A stretch of DNA of 64,000 nucleotides from Balaenoptera acutorostrata (GCF_949987535.1 NC_080078.1:25068942-25132941); one strand, 5' to 3'. Numbered from the stretch's first letter, positions 21,991 to 37,399 are shown. Numbers and translations are program-made. Notes: generated from the sequence alone by a model not told the origin.

Positions 21991-24319
21991 GAGTTGTAAA
22001 CTCAAATCCTAACAGTGGTCCTGCAAGAAACACAAAGAAGCCAAGTAGACAGGTGGGCTCCATGGCAAACTGGAAAGAGGGGTTCCCTGTAGGGGGGTAA
22101 CCACATCTACCCCCGCTCCCTCAAATTATTACCTCTTTGGGAATAAAGGCCAGAATTTCAAATTTTTTCATAGGAATGCCAAACAATTTTTATTTGAAAT
22201 CACTGGTTTTAAAATGTTGGCCAGTAATTTAATTTTAAAAAATAAACTAAAATAAAAAACCAAAGAGAATAAGAAAGCCAGCTCTATGCTGCCCAGATCC
22301 AACCCACAGAGGGCCCGGCTCCCTTCATCGGTACTTTCCAGCGTCCACTTTTATTGGGGGCTTAATACCACCTGCTCACTCCAAAAAAGAGTTCGTTTGC
22401 TCCACACAATTTTTTTTTTTTCTTTAACCCTAAAAGAAAGCCAAACAGCAGGCAGCCTCTGTCCTAAGAGGAGTTAATAATCGAGTCCACGCCCATTTGC
22501 AAACAGGCCAGTTTTTCTCCTAAGAGCTTCCCTGAGGTCATCTCCACCCTGTTCTCTGTCATCACCTCCTCTTCTAAAGAAGAGGAAATCAGATGTAACA
22601 ATTCAGAAACTATTCCTCAGTAGGACTACGAGAAAGAGCAGGTAATGGGGGCATTTGACATCGGGAATGGGATCTTCTGAAATGCCTGATAACAAGCAAA
22701 CAAGGTTCTCTGTTTGTGTCTTTTATAACAGCTGCCCCTTCTGAGCTGGGGATAAAAGAGACAGAGGAAGAGAGACAATGAATAGGCTTTTATTTCAAAG
22801 AGAACATCTGCAAAGCATGGTCCTACATTAAAAAATAAATAGAAAACAGCCACCAGTCTGGGAAGAAAAAAAAAAAGATTTCCCATTACCTCTCTAATTA
22901 ATAAAGCACCATTTCACAAGGAAAGAAGAAAAAAAGAGAGAACAACTTTTCCACATCCCCAAAGAAAGGATGCTTAATGACGTAACCACTGTACTACTTG
23001 ATCCATCTAATCTGGTTTTAATACTCTCCTTAACTCATGTATACATTAGCTCTCCATTACGAAAAACATTTGTTTATTTTATTAATGTGAGTCTGGTTGA
23101 GTGCTAAGACTTTGGGAAATTATCATGCCGTCCTTGGGCTCTCTTTTTATTGCTTCTCCTCTTGCTCATTATAAAATGATTAGTCGTCTCCACTGCCCTT
23201 TTGAAATGCTACTCCAATTGTGCTGTGGTTCTGTTATCCTGGTTCTGAAGACAGAGTCTAGGTTCACGGTTAAGTTAATGTAGTCATTATGGGCCCATCT
23301 GGGGACCCATTCATCACAGCTAATGCATGTCCAACACTCGGGGGACTCGAGCACAGAGTCAATGTGAAGTGGAAGCTCAGCGTGAAGCCAAGAGATGCAC
23401 GTGAAGGGTCCAGACCCGAGTCCAGAAGATGGGCTTGGGAAGGCCCACAGCTATAGGAGCAATGCAGAGAGCGACCCAGACCCTCAGGGAGGGCCCACGA
23501 TGGGGATGTCCACTCAAACAGGCCCAGAGCACAGTTCCTCCTAATGTCTAACTTAAATCCTTTCCACTTGGACTTGAGAACAAAACAGCACAGCTGTTTA
23601 CCAGAAGCGCAGGGTATCTTCAAACTGGTTAAGCCAACATTTACCAAACCTTGGTCATTCCATTGCCCCCCCTGTCAGTCATACATCTAAATTGAGGTCA
23701 GGATTAGCATTAGAATGAGAGTTTTAAATACTACAATTTATGCGTTTTCATTATGTTAACTAACTTCTTTTTACATAAATGCCACTTCACCTGCATGCTA
23801 GGCAGTAAGAGCCCTGACGCGGTCATTTTGATTGACTGGTTATATTCACCTATTTCCCCTAATAAACATTTAAAGATATATACAGCTATGACAAGTGTTA
23901 AAAAACGTTCACCCAAGAAGCAAGGGATGGGTGCATTTGGGAGGTCGCAGATGCCCTGTTTCTTGGTCTGGGTATGGGTTACTTGGGTGTGTTCAGTTCG
24001 TGAAAATTCATCAAGTTATACATTTAGAATAACGTGCACTTTTGTGTAATATATTTTGGTTAAAAAAACATTTAAAAATATAGGCAAAAGTTAGGAAATA
24101 AATAAATATGCCCAGGTATGAACAGAAACTCTTTATTAAAAGCTGCTACAATAGAGACTGTCTACCCACGTAGCACCTTCAATCACTGGTATATCAGAAT
24201 CCACGTGCATATCACACTTGGGATTCCTAGGGTCAGTCTGGGGCTACTCTGGCAAAAGATGTCCATCCAAAATAAGTCCTCAAGCAAAAATAGGTAACAT
24301 TAATCCACCCTATAGTAAA

Positions 24320-24530
24320 TAAATCTTCACCCACAGCCTCTTGTCTTCTCTCAGCACCCCAACTGTAGGTCACTGCATTTGGAACAATCTGTTTGTTTCT
24401 CTGGGGGTCATCCTGCCTCCTGACCATAAACCCCATGAGGGCAGGCACAGCCGGCCTTCCCCCATACTTTGTAGTACAGTGTCTGGTACACAAACACTCA
24501 AACACTACCTGTTGAAATAATGGGCAGATG
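24320..24530 (+). mobile_element. L2 LINE 3' end fragment
   Basis: 'aaaccccatgagggcaggca', 'gtagtacagtgtctggtaca' and 'cactacctgttgaaataatg'. Confidence 0.7.
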
Positions 24531-24714
24531 GAGGAGTGGGTGGGAAACCTCTGGTGGATTTCACTCATTCATTCTCTCCTCGTCCCCCAGGGATTACAAG
24601 GCGATGGGAGGGGAGCACCGCCAACTGGTCTGACTGCTCCCACATTCTTCTGCTCCAAGACCAAAGATGGGAGCCCCAGCTTATATTCACGCAGGGTTTC
24701 TGAGCCTCAAAATG

Positions 24715-24870
24715 CTTTCTCGTCTGTTTATCGAATTACATCCTCACAACCCAGTGAGGGGGTGGAGTGAGCTTATTAGTATCATCTGGCAGAAATGCCA
24801 AAAAGACTCAGAGGTGAAAGTCAGGGTTTGTCCCTTGACAGAGTCGGGACCTGAGCCAAGGTGCTCCGGA
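24715..24870 (-). mobile_element. MIR SINE fragment
   Basis: 'catcctcacaacccagtgag', 'gcttattagtatcatctggc', 'gggacctgagcc'. Diverged. Confidence 0.6.
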
Positions 24871-25671
24871 ATGTTCCACTCTTCCAACCCCTGGCCAGCC
24901 CTCTGACAACTCACAACATCCCAACACGTTATGGGGGGCGGGGGAGGGCAAGGTGGTGAGGAGCACAGAAAAGGGAAGGCAGATGATTCAAAACAGCATA
25001 TCACCCACACCCCCAGCAGAGGGGAAACCAGCTGACCAAACTGTAGAATGCACGATTCTATTTTTGTTGAGGACACTGCCTTCACAATGTCCTAATGCCT
25101 AATGCTTACAAGAATTTGCATATTCTGGGTTTACACCAACGGCAGGGAGAGAAGGAAAGAAACCTCCATCAGGCCTGGGGAAGGCAAAGGCAGTCAAGGT
25201 AAAGAAGTGCTGTGAATAAACCACATGGGGATCACTGAAAAGAGACCACAGATACTTATTTTTACCTCGTCACAGTGAACACGGAGATCTTCCAAGCAGA
25301 GGCTGCAAACTTATCAGCCCAAAGGGCCCAGTCAGGTATCACAGGTAAAGGAAGAGATCTTGGGGGGGCTCTCAGGAACCTGGGGGACCCCGGGAAGGCC
25401 CTCCCAGCTTGGCCAGTGGACAACAGGAAAGACTGTGGCCCAGTGCTGGTACATCTCATGACTTTTTAAAGGCATTCCAAACTTCCATGCTGCCTTCCAT
25501 CCTAATCCTTACACTTCAGTTCCTTTTTATTTTAAGACAGTGTGGGCCAAATGAAACCTACCCACGGGCCACTGACATGAGGGCTGGTCCTGCAAACATC
25601 TCTCGTGGTGAGGCTGCATCAGGCGAAGGCGGGAGCAGGGGCTGTGCCTCATCGCAAAGCCCTCCCAGGTA

Positions 25672-25775
25672 GGAAGGTCCTTGCATCGCAGGGGAGGAAA
25701 CCAAGCCCCAGGAGGCGAAGGAACGTGTCTGGGTCACACACTGCTCCAACCTGACACTGCATGACACGCCTCCCA
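25672..25775 (-). mobile_element. MIR SINE fragment
   Basis: 'gcatcgcaggggaggaaacc', 'aggaacgtgtctgggtcaca'. Short and diverged. Confidence 0.55.
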
Positions 25776-26167
25776 GCCCTCACAGCTTCCGACCACCTGC
25801 TCCCCTCACAAACCTCATCTCTGGGTTTGTCTCTGGGCTCCTTATTCGGCCAGAAGAAGATGAGCTTGAACTCCATGGGTGGAGCAGTCAGGTCTCAAGT
25901 CTGGCAGCTCTGCGGGTGGTAGGAGACTTGAGGGCTTCCACGCTCCTGAATCACACTATTCCTGGCCCCCACCTGACAGAGGACACCTTTCTCTTGTGTC
26001 CAAGAAGCCACTCTGGAGTGAACTGGGCTAGGACCGGAAAGGAGGCTCTCTGTTGATAGGCCGTGGCCCTAACCCTCTCCTGCTGGACGGGCCCTCCCTG
26101 AGGCGAGGGACACATCTGTCCTGTTTCACAAAGGCAGTCCCAGTGCTGGGCACGGTTGGAGTGGAAG

Positions 26168-26255
26168 ACGGGTGGCTGGGTGAATGGGTGGACATGTGGA
26201 TGGGTGCAAGGATGGGTGCATGGAAGCATGGATAGATGCATACATGGATAGGAGG
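26168..26255 (+). repeat. GGAT/TGGG-rich imperfect tandem repeat
   Basis: Drifting tetranucleotide array (tggg, tgga, tgca, gatg). It lies beside an L2-like phrase ('cccagtgctgggcacggttg') and probably grew from an L2 GGATGAAT tail. Confidence 0.7.
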
Positions 26256-27539
26256 GAGGGGAGAGAGGGCAGGGGTACAGGACAAGGGACTTACTGACTC
26301 TGAACTGGGTAGAAACCAAGCACGCAACCTTTGGGGTCACCACCAACCTTCAACTCCTAGTCTGGTTTCCTCTTAGCTCTTTTACTTTCATCCAACTTAC
26401 TGTCTTGCTTTTATTATTTGTAATCAGTAAAACAGATGAGACTAAGAGCCCTTAACTTGCAGGACAAGGATTCAATGAGATCATGTCTTCCCAGGACTTC
26501 AGAGTGTCTAGAGCAAGGTCAACATTCAATAAAGAGAAATCCTCCTCCTCATCATCAGGATCATAGTTACAATGTCTGTACCCCTTGGGTAGGGGACGTT
26601 TGCATCAATTTCTCTGCCCCATTAGCTCAACTCCTTTGGGCTTAAACCATGTGACCTGTGGCCAAGGATTACAGCAAAGGATCCCCTGGGAGGAGAAATG
26701 CTTGTCATTAGCATACAGGGACACATCAGCGTGGATTAGATGCCCAGATAAGCCAGCAGTCACCTGGCTGGAACAAACCAGGCCTGACACAGAACAAATC
26801 CATTTTGTTGCCCTCAGAGAGCCCTGAAGGAGATTTTCCCCTCCCCCAGAAGACTGGAGAATGCCTTTAGGGTCCCACCCCTTCCCCATCTGGCCAGGTG
26901 TCTGGGCTCCCAGACTCTGATACTAATCACTCCAGCTCCCTGCTCACTACAGCGCTGACGGGGTGAAGGTGACACACACGCCCGCCCCGTCCCCGCCACC
27001 TTCTTCGTCAAGGCTCTGGCTTGCGATGGGGGAGGGAGCAGCCCTAACCACAGGGATGAGAAGGGCGCAACCCAATGAGTATCTGAGGGCAGACAGGTAG
27101 TTTCCGTTGCAGGCGGAAAGAAGGAAGTGCCTGCAAGACAACCAGCCTGCGTGTTCTTGGTGATACCTCCCGGTTTCACCCGGGCTCCTGGGGAAAAGTC
27201 ACGGGTGAGCAGAGCAGCAGGAGGCCTGCTGACGATGAATGAAAGTCTGTCTCTCCGGTCAAGGAAGCTTGCACAGCACCCTCTTCCCCTCCTCCCCTGG
27301 CTGGGGGAGCTGAATTCAAAACACCTTCCTCCGCCAACTCAGCAGTTCAAGTTCAATTACTCCCTAGCGTGCAGAATGCATATTTCACTAAAGGGTGATA
27401 CCTTCTCTTCCTGGACCATAAAATCCTGTCCTTGGGGCGGGGCACTGTGACCGAATCACTTACCTATGCGCTTCCTTAAATGAGGTCTGTGGTTCCAAGG
27501 TTGGGGACCTTCACAAGATGCTTAGAAGAGGGAGACTGT

Positions 27540-27735
27540 GGAATAGAGTGACAGAGAGCACAGACTGCCTAGGTTCAAATCCCGGCTCTGTCATTTATAC
27601 TGTGAACCTTGGGAAAGTTACTTAAGCTCCCTACGCCTCAGTTTCCTCACTGTAGCATGAGGTTTAAATGAGCTAATATTTGTAACACACCCCAAACAGG
27701 GCCTGGTTCTATTAAGCATCGTGACTGTTGGCTGT
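27540..27735 (+). mobile_element. MIR SINE
   Basis: 'tgcctaggttcaaatcccgg', 'gtgaaccttgggaaagttac', 'cgcctcagtttcctcactgt' and 'ttaaatgagctaatatttgt'. Confidence 0.87.
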
Positions 27736-28029
27736 TGAAACATAACAGTACATTCCTTAAAGGAATGAAATACATAAGGAGGACAAGGATAGCGCCTGGC
27801 ATATCGTAACTGCTACATAGGCATCATTACCGTTATCATGATTACCCTTCTATTTGTCTCATTATCCAGGGGTCTGATTCAAGGAAACCTGCGTACCTCA
27901 GGGTTGGCACATTTTTAGGAATCTGCAACAAGTGAGAAAAGTGGTATGAAGATTTTCAGGAATGAGCTGGCTGCATTTAGGGTTTGTCAAAGAACTACAC
28001 AGACAAGGCACTCTGAAATCTGTACATCG

Positions 28030-28245
28030 ATTGGAATGGGGCAGTCCTGGGTCTGGATCCCAGTGTGCTGCTCCCCAGCATTGCAAGCTGCTTCCCTGCT
28101 CTGAGCCTCAGTTTCCTCATCTGTGAAGTGGGGACAGCAACAGTTCTAGCCCACAGAGTTAGGAAGATTCAACTGAGATAGTGAGGTAATATCTGCAGCG
28201 CTTTCATTATCCCTGCCACATAACTGGTACTCAGAAGAGCAGCAA
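28030..28245 (+). mobile_element. MIR SINE
   Basis: 'tctgagcctcagtttcctca', 'tctgtgaagtggggacagca', 'cacataactggtactcagaa'. Confidence 0.82.
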
Positions 28246-28667
28246 TCTCTAGCCAGGAGTCCTTAGTCTCAATTCTGTATATAACACCTTCTTATATCCT
28301 GAATTATTATTTTTTGTGTGAGCAATTAACATCATATGTGCATGATTTATGATTTGTTTTTAAACTGGACACTGTACAGTAACTTCTCATTTTTGTAAAA
28401 ATAACATACTATCAAGTTTGTCTTTAGATAGCCCTGTCCTTAATCGTATTTTCAATAGCCACCAACCTTGCCTGGTAGAGTACAGGGGTTTAAATTGGCA
28501 CAGAAATTTAAAGCACGTTTTATTGGTACATGGTACAAATTAGTTACAGATAGAGTTTGGTTTTTTCCCATCTTCGACTGTCTTTGATTCAACTTGTACA
28601 AAATAACTGTTGTTCTATTAACTGTATACCACTCTGTGATTGCAAATTAATAATAGTAGTAGTAATA

Positions 28668-28745
28668 AAAAAAAATAACATCATATATGCAAAACACCTA
28701 AAGGATGCCCGGCAGCTGGCACTCAATAAACGTTAGCGCTCCTCC
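28668..28745 (+). mobile_element. MIR 3' end scrap
   Basis: 'ggcagctggcactcaataaa' and 'cgttagcgctcc' preceded by an A-rich AATAAAAAAA stretch. Only the 3' end is present. Confidence 0.5.
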
Positions 28746-28904
28746 CTCTCCCACATTCCAGCCTGCTCCGAGGCTGACACACAGAGAGGGAGTTGGACGC
28801 ATTCTATTGCCTTGGATTACACTCAAACCTTACTTGGCTTGGGAAAATGAATAATTGCGGAAATTTGCTTATTTTCAAACATGCTAAGAGTTTCTTTTTA
28901 AGAA

Positions 28905-29085
28905 CAACGGCTCACATTTGGGCATTTATTATGTGCCAGGCGCAAACTGGCTCACACGTATTATTACATTTCATCCTCACATAACCCTATGAGGTGGCCC
29001 TGATTTTCAGAGGAATGAAGTTAGAATGACTTGCCCAAGATCCCAGGGGTGGCCAAGAGCAGAGCCGGGACCTGAACCCGGCAAT
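28905..29085 (-). mobile_element. MIR SINE
   Basis: 'gggcatttattatgtgccag', 'acatttcatcctcacataac', 'cctatgaggtggccctgatt', 'agccgggacctgaacccggc'. Confidence 0.88.
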
Positions 29086-29504
29086 GGCAGACCCAAGGAT
29101 AGTTAATGGAGGCCTCTTTCCCTTGTGCTGGGGCCTGGCACAGGTTTCGTGTGACTCTTCTCCTGCTCCCACACCCCTTCCTTCGAGCTTGGGTTTTGTT
29201 GAGGTTGAGTTTGTATTTTATTTATTTTTTCATTTTCCCCAAAGTATTTTCTCTCTGGTTCTGGTAGATAGGGGCTGGGGGCAATAGAAATGGGAGATGC
29301 AAAGGAAAAAAAGGGAGAGTTATCATAAGCGACAAGTCTTAGGGCAGTATTGACCAAGATAGAGACCAGGTCCAATTATGCTGGCAGAGTGCATTTTTGT
29401 CTTTCTGCATGTAGATTTAAGGCCCCACTGATCATAAATAGCTCCGGGTGGAAGGACAGACACTTACTGCAGAGATATCCTTAAGGATATTTTGTTTTCT
29501 GGGG

Positions 29505-29505
<1 letters not shown>

Positions 29506-29559
<54 letters not shown>
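29506..29559 (+). repeat. (CA)n microsatellite
   Basis: About 26 uninterrupted CA units, the longest dinucleotide CA run in the window. Confidence 0.97.
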
Positions 29560-30219
29560 CGATGTCAGATATCTGCTCTAGCTCAAAATAATTTCCTTTT
29601 CTATTAAGACCATGCATCAAAGTTGGACAATCCCCAGCAAACAGGAACTTATGTTTTGGCTTCCTATTTGCAAAACAGCAAGCATTTGTCACTCAACCTT
29701 CTGGAAGATTAAAATAAAAAGAACTGATAAACTAGAGAGAACATCTAAAGTGTAGGACTGGAAGGAAAGTGAATATATATATGTAAAATATATATAAGCA
29801 TATAATAATTTCTACTTTTATTTATCTATTTTATTTAACATTTTCCAGTACATGATTAAGCAGATGGCAACATTTGCATCAAGATAAATATTGTTCAGTG
29901 ATGCATATTTCTGTATACAAAGTGTAATGCACTGCTTAGGCAAAAAAAAACTCCATTGAGAGTGTGAGAAAAACAAACCATCAATAAAATACCCTCTGTT
30001 CTCTCTGGTCTCAAAACATTTGGATAGAAAGAAAAGCTACGCCTCTGAGGCTGTTAGAACCAGAGGCGATCTGGATACAGTGAACCAATTTTTCAAAGTC
30101 ACTGCCAATGTCTGAAAAAGTCCTGAGTTATCTGAGTAATGTGAAGTATGAGGAATTTCTGCCAAAAAATCAACATTTCAAAGGGGTCAGACAATACAGA
30201 AAGCCCATTCTACTTTAAG

Positions 30220-30258
30220 AGTGTGCGAGTGAGTGTGAGTGTGTGTGTGTGTGTGTGC
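30220..30258 (+). repeat. (TG)n microsatellite with interrupted start
   Basis: GTGTGCGAGTGAGTGTGAG followed by about 10 pure GT units. Confidence 0.92.
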
Positions 30259-32910
30259 ACAATAAAAAATTAGGTTTCTTAAATGAAACTTACTGAGTAA
30301 TAGTTTATTTAAGGGCACAAGCAATAAATGTAAGGACTTCAGAGGATCACTGGGGGCAAAGGGAAAGAAAATAAACATTCGTTCCATTAACATACAGTTC
30401 TCTTTCATTCTCCCCAAAATTGATTCAGAACCTGTAGTGTGATCTTTTTGACACTCTCCTCAATGTTTTCCCTCCCTTCATAAGTGAGCCCATCTGTTTC
30501 TTACATTCTGAGATGACAATAAAATCCACAGCTTACTGGAGACCTAATGAAGGGATGAGTATCATGGCAGCAAAACTCAGCTGCCATCCACCCAATAATT
30601 CTAATATGTAAGAGCTTTGACAGGGGCGGAGAGGAAAAGAGGAGCCTGCAGATCTTTTAGGGATATGCCCGGCTCGCACCACCTGCACTCTCTCTGGCTC
30701 TGTCTGCTTGAGAAACTGGGTGTTTCTTCTTGACTTCTTAAAATGCACCAAAATTACAATCAGGTCCTTCCACTGGGGTGCAGCTCCCCAAACATAAAAG
30801 GTACAAGTGCAGAAGCTCCGGGAGGTTGAGCACAAGAGAGCAGCAAGGTCTGGTTGAGAAAATGCTTGGTACACAGCGCCTGCCTGACACTCCCTGGGAC
30901 ACACCCACCGCCTCTACCACCAGAGCCTCGGAGTCCCTCTGCATCCCCAAACCACAACTGCCCTCCCCACCTGCATCGTCTGCAGAGCACAGAGACGAAG
31001 CATCATCTCCCAAGCACGTGCCTCACCAGCTCTTTATAAGAGTCATCTGGAAAATCACAGGGAATTTTTTTTATGTCCCACTCCTGGGTCTCCCTCCAAA
31101 GCATCACGCGCCGGCAGCCTCGGCAGGGTCTGCAAACAAACCACATGCTCTGAGGGCCTCAGTGGCCTGCCGAAAGGCCTGGTCCTCTCCTCCCAGCCTG
31201 CAACCTAAGCTCAGACAACGCCGGACTTTGGGAACAGCCTGCCCCCTTCTGGTCTCCTTGAGCTCCGTGGAAGGGCAGGGCTTGGGTGGGCACAGCTAGA
31301 GAAGGACAGACCCCCAGCTCCATCCGGCAGGTCTGCGCTGTGATTTCAGGATCTAGCAGGGCACTGGGGTAGACGTCGGGGAAGGGAAGAGAGAGGACAC
31401 AAACAGATAAAATAAAGTACAAATCCAGGAGAGACAGCAGTGAACAACTGCATGGTAGACAACCACAAAGAAGGGAGAAGGGCAGAAAAAAAAATACAGG
31501 TTATGTCTATATCGGAAGAAACTGAGACACTGGGAGATGTGTGTAGGGGGATAGTCACTGAACTTATAGATGAAAGCAGAGTTTCAGAAAAGCAAAGCAA
31601 CTCTGCTGCTGGAACTGGCGTTCCAAAAGGAAAAGTGGCATGCTCCCACTTACCTTCCCAATTGCAAACCTCAGTGCGGCCGAGCTGGGGGATGAGAGAG
31701 TAAGACACAGAACTGAATGCACAAAGAGTAGGTGTGGACATAGGAACCAAGATGTCAGGGACCCAGGAAGAAATCAGCCAACCAGGCCTTCCTTCCCTCC
31801 ACTTGTTTCAACAGGTGGTATTTGCCTGAAAAGGCACCTCCTGATGCCTGTCTGGACCCCCGGATGCAAAGGGTACAGTAAGCCCTGTGCCTCCTACGTG
31901 TTCCCCAGGCTAGTGGTGCGTGTCCTGAACCCCCTCCCACCCCACCTCCCCGCAGGGCTCCGAATCTAGAAAGAACTTCTAATTGTATTTCTGCCCACAC
32001 ACAACACTATCCACTCCTGGAGTTCAAAGGCAGTGTCTGAGAGTACTCTTTGCTATAAATAAGAGGCATTCGGAATGTTCTGGTTCTCCATCAGGAATCT
32101 CACTCCACTCTCCTCCCCACAAATGGGGAAAAGATGTCTCTCCCTGCTACCCACACAGACCGGCCAGCAACGTGAAATGCCATCGCATCACGTCTTGGGC
32201 TGGCTCAGCCCACAGGTACAAAGAGCCGCACTGTGGCAAAGAGGGTCGCCTTGACGCCAAAGAAGTTTAGCAGATCAAAGAGCATCACGCTTTGTCCGAA
32301 GGCAGCGTTCAGTGAAGGCTCCCAAAGTGACAAAAGACAGAGACATGCATTCAGTACCTAAGAGCCTGAAACTACCCCCTGGTGTCTAATGTCCGTAAGG
32401 GCTGGGAGAAACTCTGTAGGCAAGCGGAGTGATGAAGATACAGACAGACACACAGCACATCGTTATGCCTCAAGACAGACACGCCCACAGGGCACTGAGA
32501 CCCTGGCCCAAAGTTGGGGACTCTGACCTCTCCTGTGTGCCCCTAGCTCAGTGGACTAAACAAGTCAGCCCAAAGAAGGTGTGCAAGTCACCCCTGGAGA
32601 AGTTGGGGGCAGGGTAGAAGACACCCAGATGGCCCCAGAAGATCTGCAGAAGGAACAGTTTCAGAACATGGTCTGTTCACACCCAAGGAGGGCAAAGTAA
32701 ACCCACAGGAGCCTAAGCCGAGATGATTTGATCTGACACACAGCTGGTGACAGGAATTAGCCACACACAAGACAGAGAGCCAGACACAACCACCTAGGAG
32801 AAGGGGCCATGCCCTGACACTGGAGAGAGGCACCAGGACAGGGCAAGGTTAGACACGGGCAGGGTAGAGACAGGAGTCTCAGACATACAGGGATGGAAGA
32901 AGGAGACTCA

Positions 32911-34300
<1,390 letters not shown>

Positions 34301-35364
34301 GGCCCACACCACCACCCCCCCAGGACCCGAGCCGGAGTGGGTGGGGGAAGGGGGACAGTTCCCGCGGCCGAAAAGACGAGGAGGGGTCAGAAAAGCAGGG
34401 GGAGCTTTGGGTGACGGTGGGCCCGCTCAGAATCTAGGGGAGGTCGGGAAGCTCTGGGGGGTCCTTAGATTCCCTTCCATGTGGGATGCAAGCACGAGGC
34501 AGCTGTGTGGAGCGGGCTCCCCGCCCGGAGTTTGCGGTCCAGGTGTCTTCTATGGGCACAGAGACTGCTTGGCAGGTGGAGACGGGACAAACGTGTCAGG
34601 AATGTCTCGGCCAGGGAAGGGGCTCACGCGGCGGACCCCTGAATCCCTGGCTTGAAGGGGCAGGGAGGAGGCTACAAATGAGTGTGAGTGACTTCTGAAT
34701 CACACCCCACCCCCTAGTGCCAAAGATGTACTAAGTGCTTTATTGAGTCACTTCTCTGATCCCTAAGGACGAACAAGCCAAGAGACTTCCAAACCCAGTT
34801 GGCAAGCAAGTGCTTTCATGGGGAAAGGGAGACCCAGTGGAGTTTCTCAACCTTCACTGGCTGCAAGCCCCAAAGTCTGGCCCCTGCCTTCCACCAGGTC
34901 CATTCTTCTCATCCACCCTGAAGCCCGCCTTCCTGTCTGCACAGGGCTCACCTCCTGGGGGAACAGGTCTTGCCTTCTAAAGTGGAGTTCCTTCCCATCA
35001 GGGCTGGACTGTCCTGGTGACCTTGAGCGAGGAGGACTCCTCCCTGGGCCTGAGCTTCCTCCTCTGCCAATGACAGTTAAGGCTGACGATCCCAACGGAC
35101 TCAAGTTTCATAGTCAGCCTTCTGTGACTCAGTCTTTCCCTCCCGTGTCCTCTTGCCCAGCAGCCCTGAACACATGGTGAGCGGATAGAGGGAGTGGGTG
35201 GCCCAGACAGGACTTAGCACTATCAGAATACAATAGCAGATCAAATCCCCAGCTTGTCAATCTTGGACTCAGGGTGAACGTTTTGCATCTTGTCCACTGT
35301 GTTTGTAAACCAGATCCTAATTTTAAGAGAAGAAAGTGAAGGAATAAAGAGGATCCATCAGAGG

Positions 35365-35580
35365 AGGCAGGGAAGAGATTGTTTCATCCACTCAACGACA
35401 GTCTGTGGACATCAAGCTGTGTCAGACACTGGGCGAGGTGCAGGAATCCAAAGGTTGGTAAGGCTTAATTTCCCCTTCAGCAAGCTTGGGGTCTAGAGGA
35501 GTCAGATGTGCATGTTGGTCATTAACAAGCAGTGAGGTCAGTGTCACTTTGGAGATGTGCACAAAGTGCTATGGGTTCAT
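35365..35580 (-). repeat. Ancient L2/MIR-like interspersed repeat
   Basis: 'gtgtcagacactgggcgagg', 'aagcttggggtctagaggag', 'gtgcacaaagtgctatgggt' follow the order seen in a common old mammalian repeat whose name I cannot fix. Confidence 0.45.
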
Positions 35581-35889
35581 GAGGGTGGGGCGGGAGTGAC
35601 CACCAAAAAGATGCTTTCTGGATCCATATAATAAGCCAGCCCGCTTCCCTGAACTGGGAGTGTAAAATGCCAGCTGGTTTTGGGAGGGGGGGGGGAGGTT
35701 GTCTGAACTTCAAACGAGACTCAGCCTTCAGACTATCCAAGCCTGGCCAGCCATGTGGCCAGGCATAGAGGCCTCCCCCTTGTGCTTAGCCCACCTAACC
35801 AGGAGTGAGCTAGAACAGAGGCAAGCTCCTATGGCCATGCCACAAGTCTTCTGTCATCTGTTTATCACCTGGGAATATTTTGGTTACAA

Positions 35890-36360
35890 GTAATAAAGCA
35901 TATATTATACCTTTAAAAATAGAGTTTGCTGGATCATATAACCAAATGTTCCAGAGTAAAGATATCAGGTGAAGTTTGATCCAGCAACTCAGAACTATGA
36001 CCTAGGACTCTTTTACTCTCCATCTCTCCTCTCTGCCTTTCATGAGGTCTGCTTCATCCTGAGGTTCTCTCTTCATGTCACAGCCGGGCATCAGTTAATT
36101 GTATCCTTTGTTCATTTCTAGCCCAGGAGAAGAAGGGTCAGTATTTCCCAGCATTCTCCTCAAAGGTCCAGATATTCTCTCTGTTTGAACCAGCTTTAGG
36201 TCATAGGTCACCCCTAAACCAAGTACTGTGGCCAGAAAGAATGTGCTGATCAGCTTGGCCAAGGTCCCATACGCCTCCTCTGGCACTGGGGCGAAGCCAG
36301 CTTCCCTACAAGCACCTGGATGTTCTGTAGGGATCAGGATCTGACAGGAAGGTGGGAATA
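35890..36360 (+). repeat. Ancient interspersed repeat, family uncertain
   Basis: 'gagtttgctggatcatataa', 'tactctccatctctcctctc', 'aagtactgtggccagaaaga' and 'atgtgctgatcagcttggcc' are phrases I have met repeatedly in mammalian DNA, in this order. Ends uncertain. Confidence 0.55.
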
Positions 36361-36389
36361 GGCCCCGGGGAGGCTGCTTCTACTCTAGG

Positions 36390-36500
36390 CAGCCACTGTG
36401 ATGCTTACATGACCTTGGGCAAGCCACTCCTTTCCCAGGACTTCAGTTTCTTTAATGCCAAATGAAGGATTGGATGAGATGGTCCCCAAGATCATCATGT
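36390..36500 (+). mobile_element. MIR SINE fragment
   Basis: 'cttacatgaccttgggcaag', 'caggacttcagtttctttaa', 'ggattggatgagatggtccc'. Confidence 0.7.
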
Positions 36501-37399
36501 CATGTCCCCAAAACTCTTCCTCAGTGTCTAAAGAGAGCTTTCCAACCCAGCAGAGGCTGCCCTGGAGACTCTTGTCATCCCTGCCCTCCGGCCCGTCTTT
36601 CAACGGCTCTGCTGTGTTTTTCCTCTAAGCAGCAATGATGTTATCTGCTTCCTCCACGCGATACGTTTAACCACAGTCCTTTGGGGCCCACACTCTGGTT
36701 CAGCTCCCTCGAGGGCCACAGGCTGAAGGAGTGAGGTTAAGGATCCAGGCCCCCAAGTCCCTGGAGAAAGAGAGAGTGCTTTGTTTATCTCAACTCCTAA
36801 AATGCCGCATGAAAAAGAGGTTTAAAAGCTCCAGGCAGGTTATGGGTGCCATAAACAGCTTATGTGAGGTTTTTAGGATGAAAAATCACCTGAGATAGAG
36901 GAGCGGGAAGGCAGGATTCTAGGGACCATCTTCCTGCCCCAAGACAGACCAGCAGCACCTCAAGCACCTTCGTGGAGCTCAAGCACTGCCTGAGACTCTG
37001 GCAGCAGCAGCCGTTAGCAACAGCAGCAAGTTTCTTGAGAATTTTTAAAGCTCATTCAGTCATTCAACACGGATGTATTGGACCCTATTATGTGCCAGGC
37101 ATCATGCTGGGCAAGCGAGATATAGAAATGAGGAAGATTCCCTAAGGAATTTTTCTTTTTAAGTATGGTTCTTACTCTTGCATTAACTGAGAGCCAGAGC
37201 TCAAAAGAAGTTCCAGCTGATTTGTGGGATTCCCTTCCCTTACCCATCCCCAAATCTTGTTTCATCACCGCTTTCCAATGAGAGGAGAGTAAATCAGTGA
37301 ATCAGTAGTTTTGAGCTCCTGGTTTGCCCAGCACTAGGCTCAGGGCCAAGAGGGAAATCAGGAGGAGAAGGGGGGGGGGGCGGTCTTCACCCTCAAGGA

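Noticed and set aside
29432..29692. Frame encoding alternating Cys-Val.
   Set aside because: Translation of the (CA)n microsatellite on the other strand.
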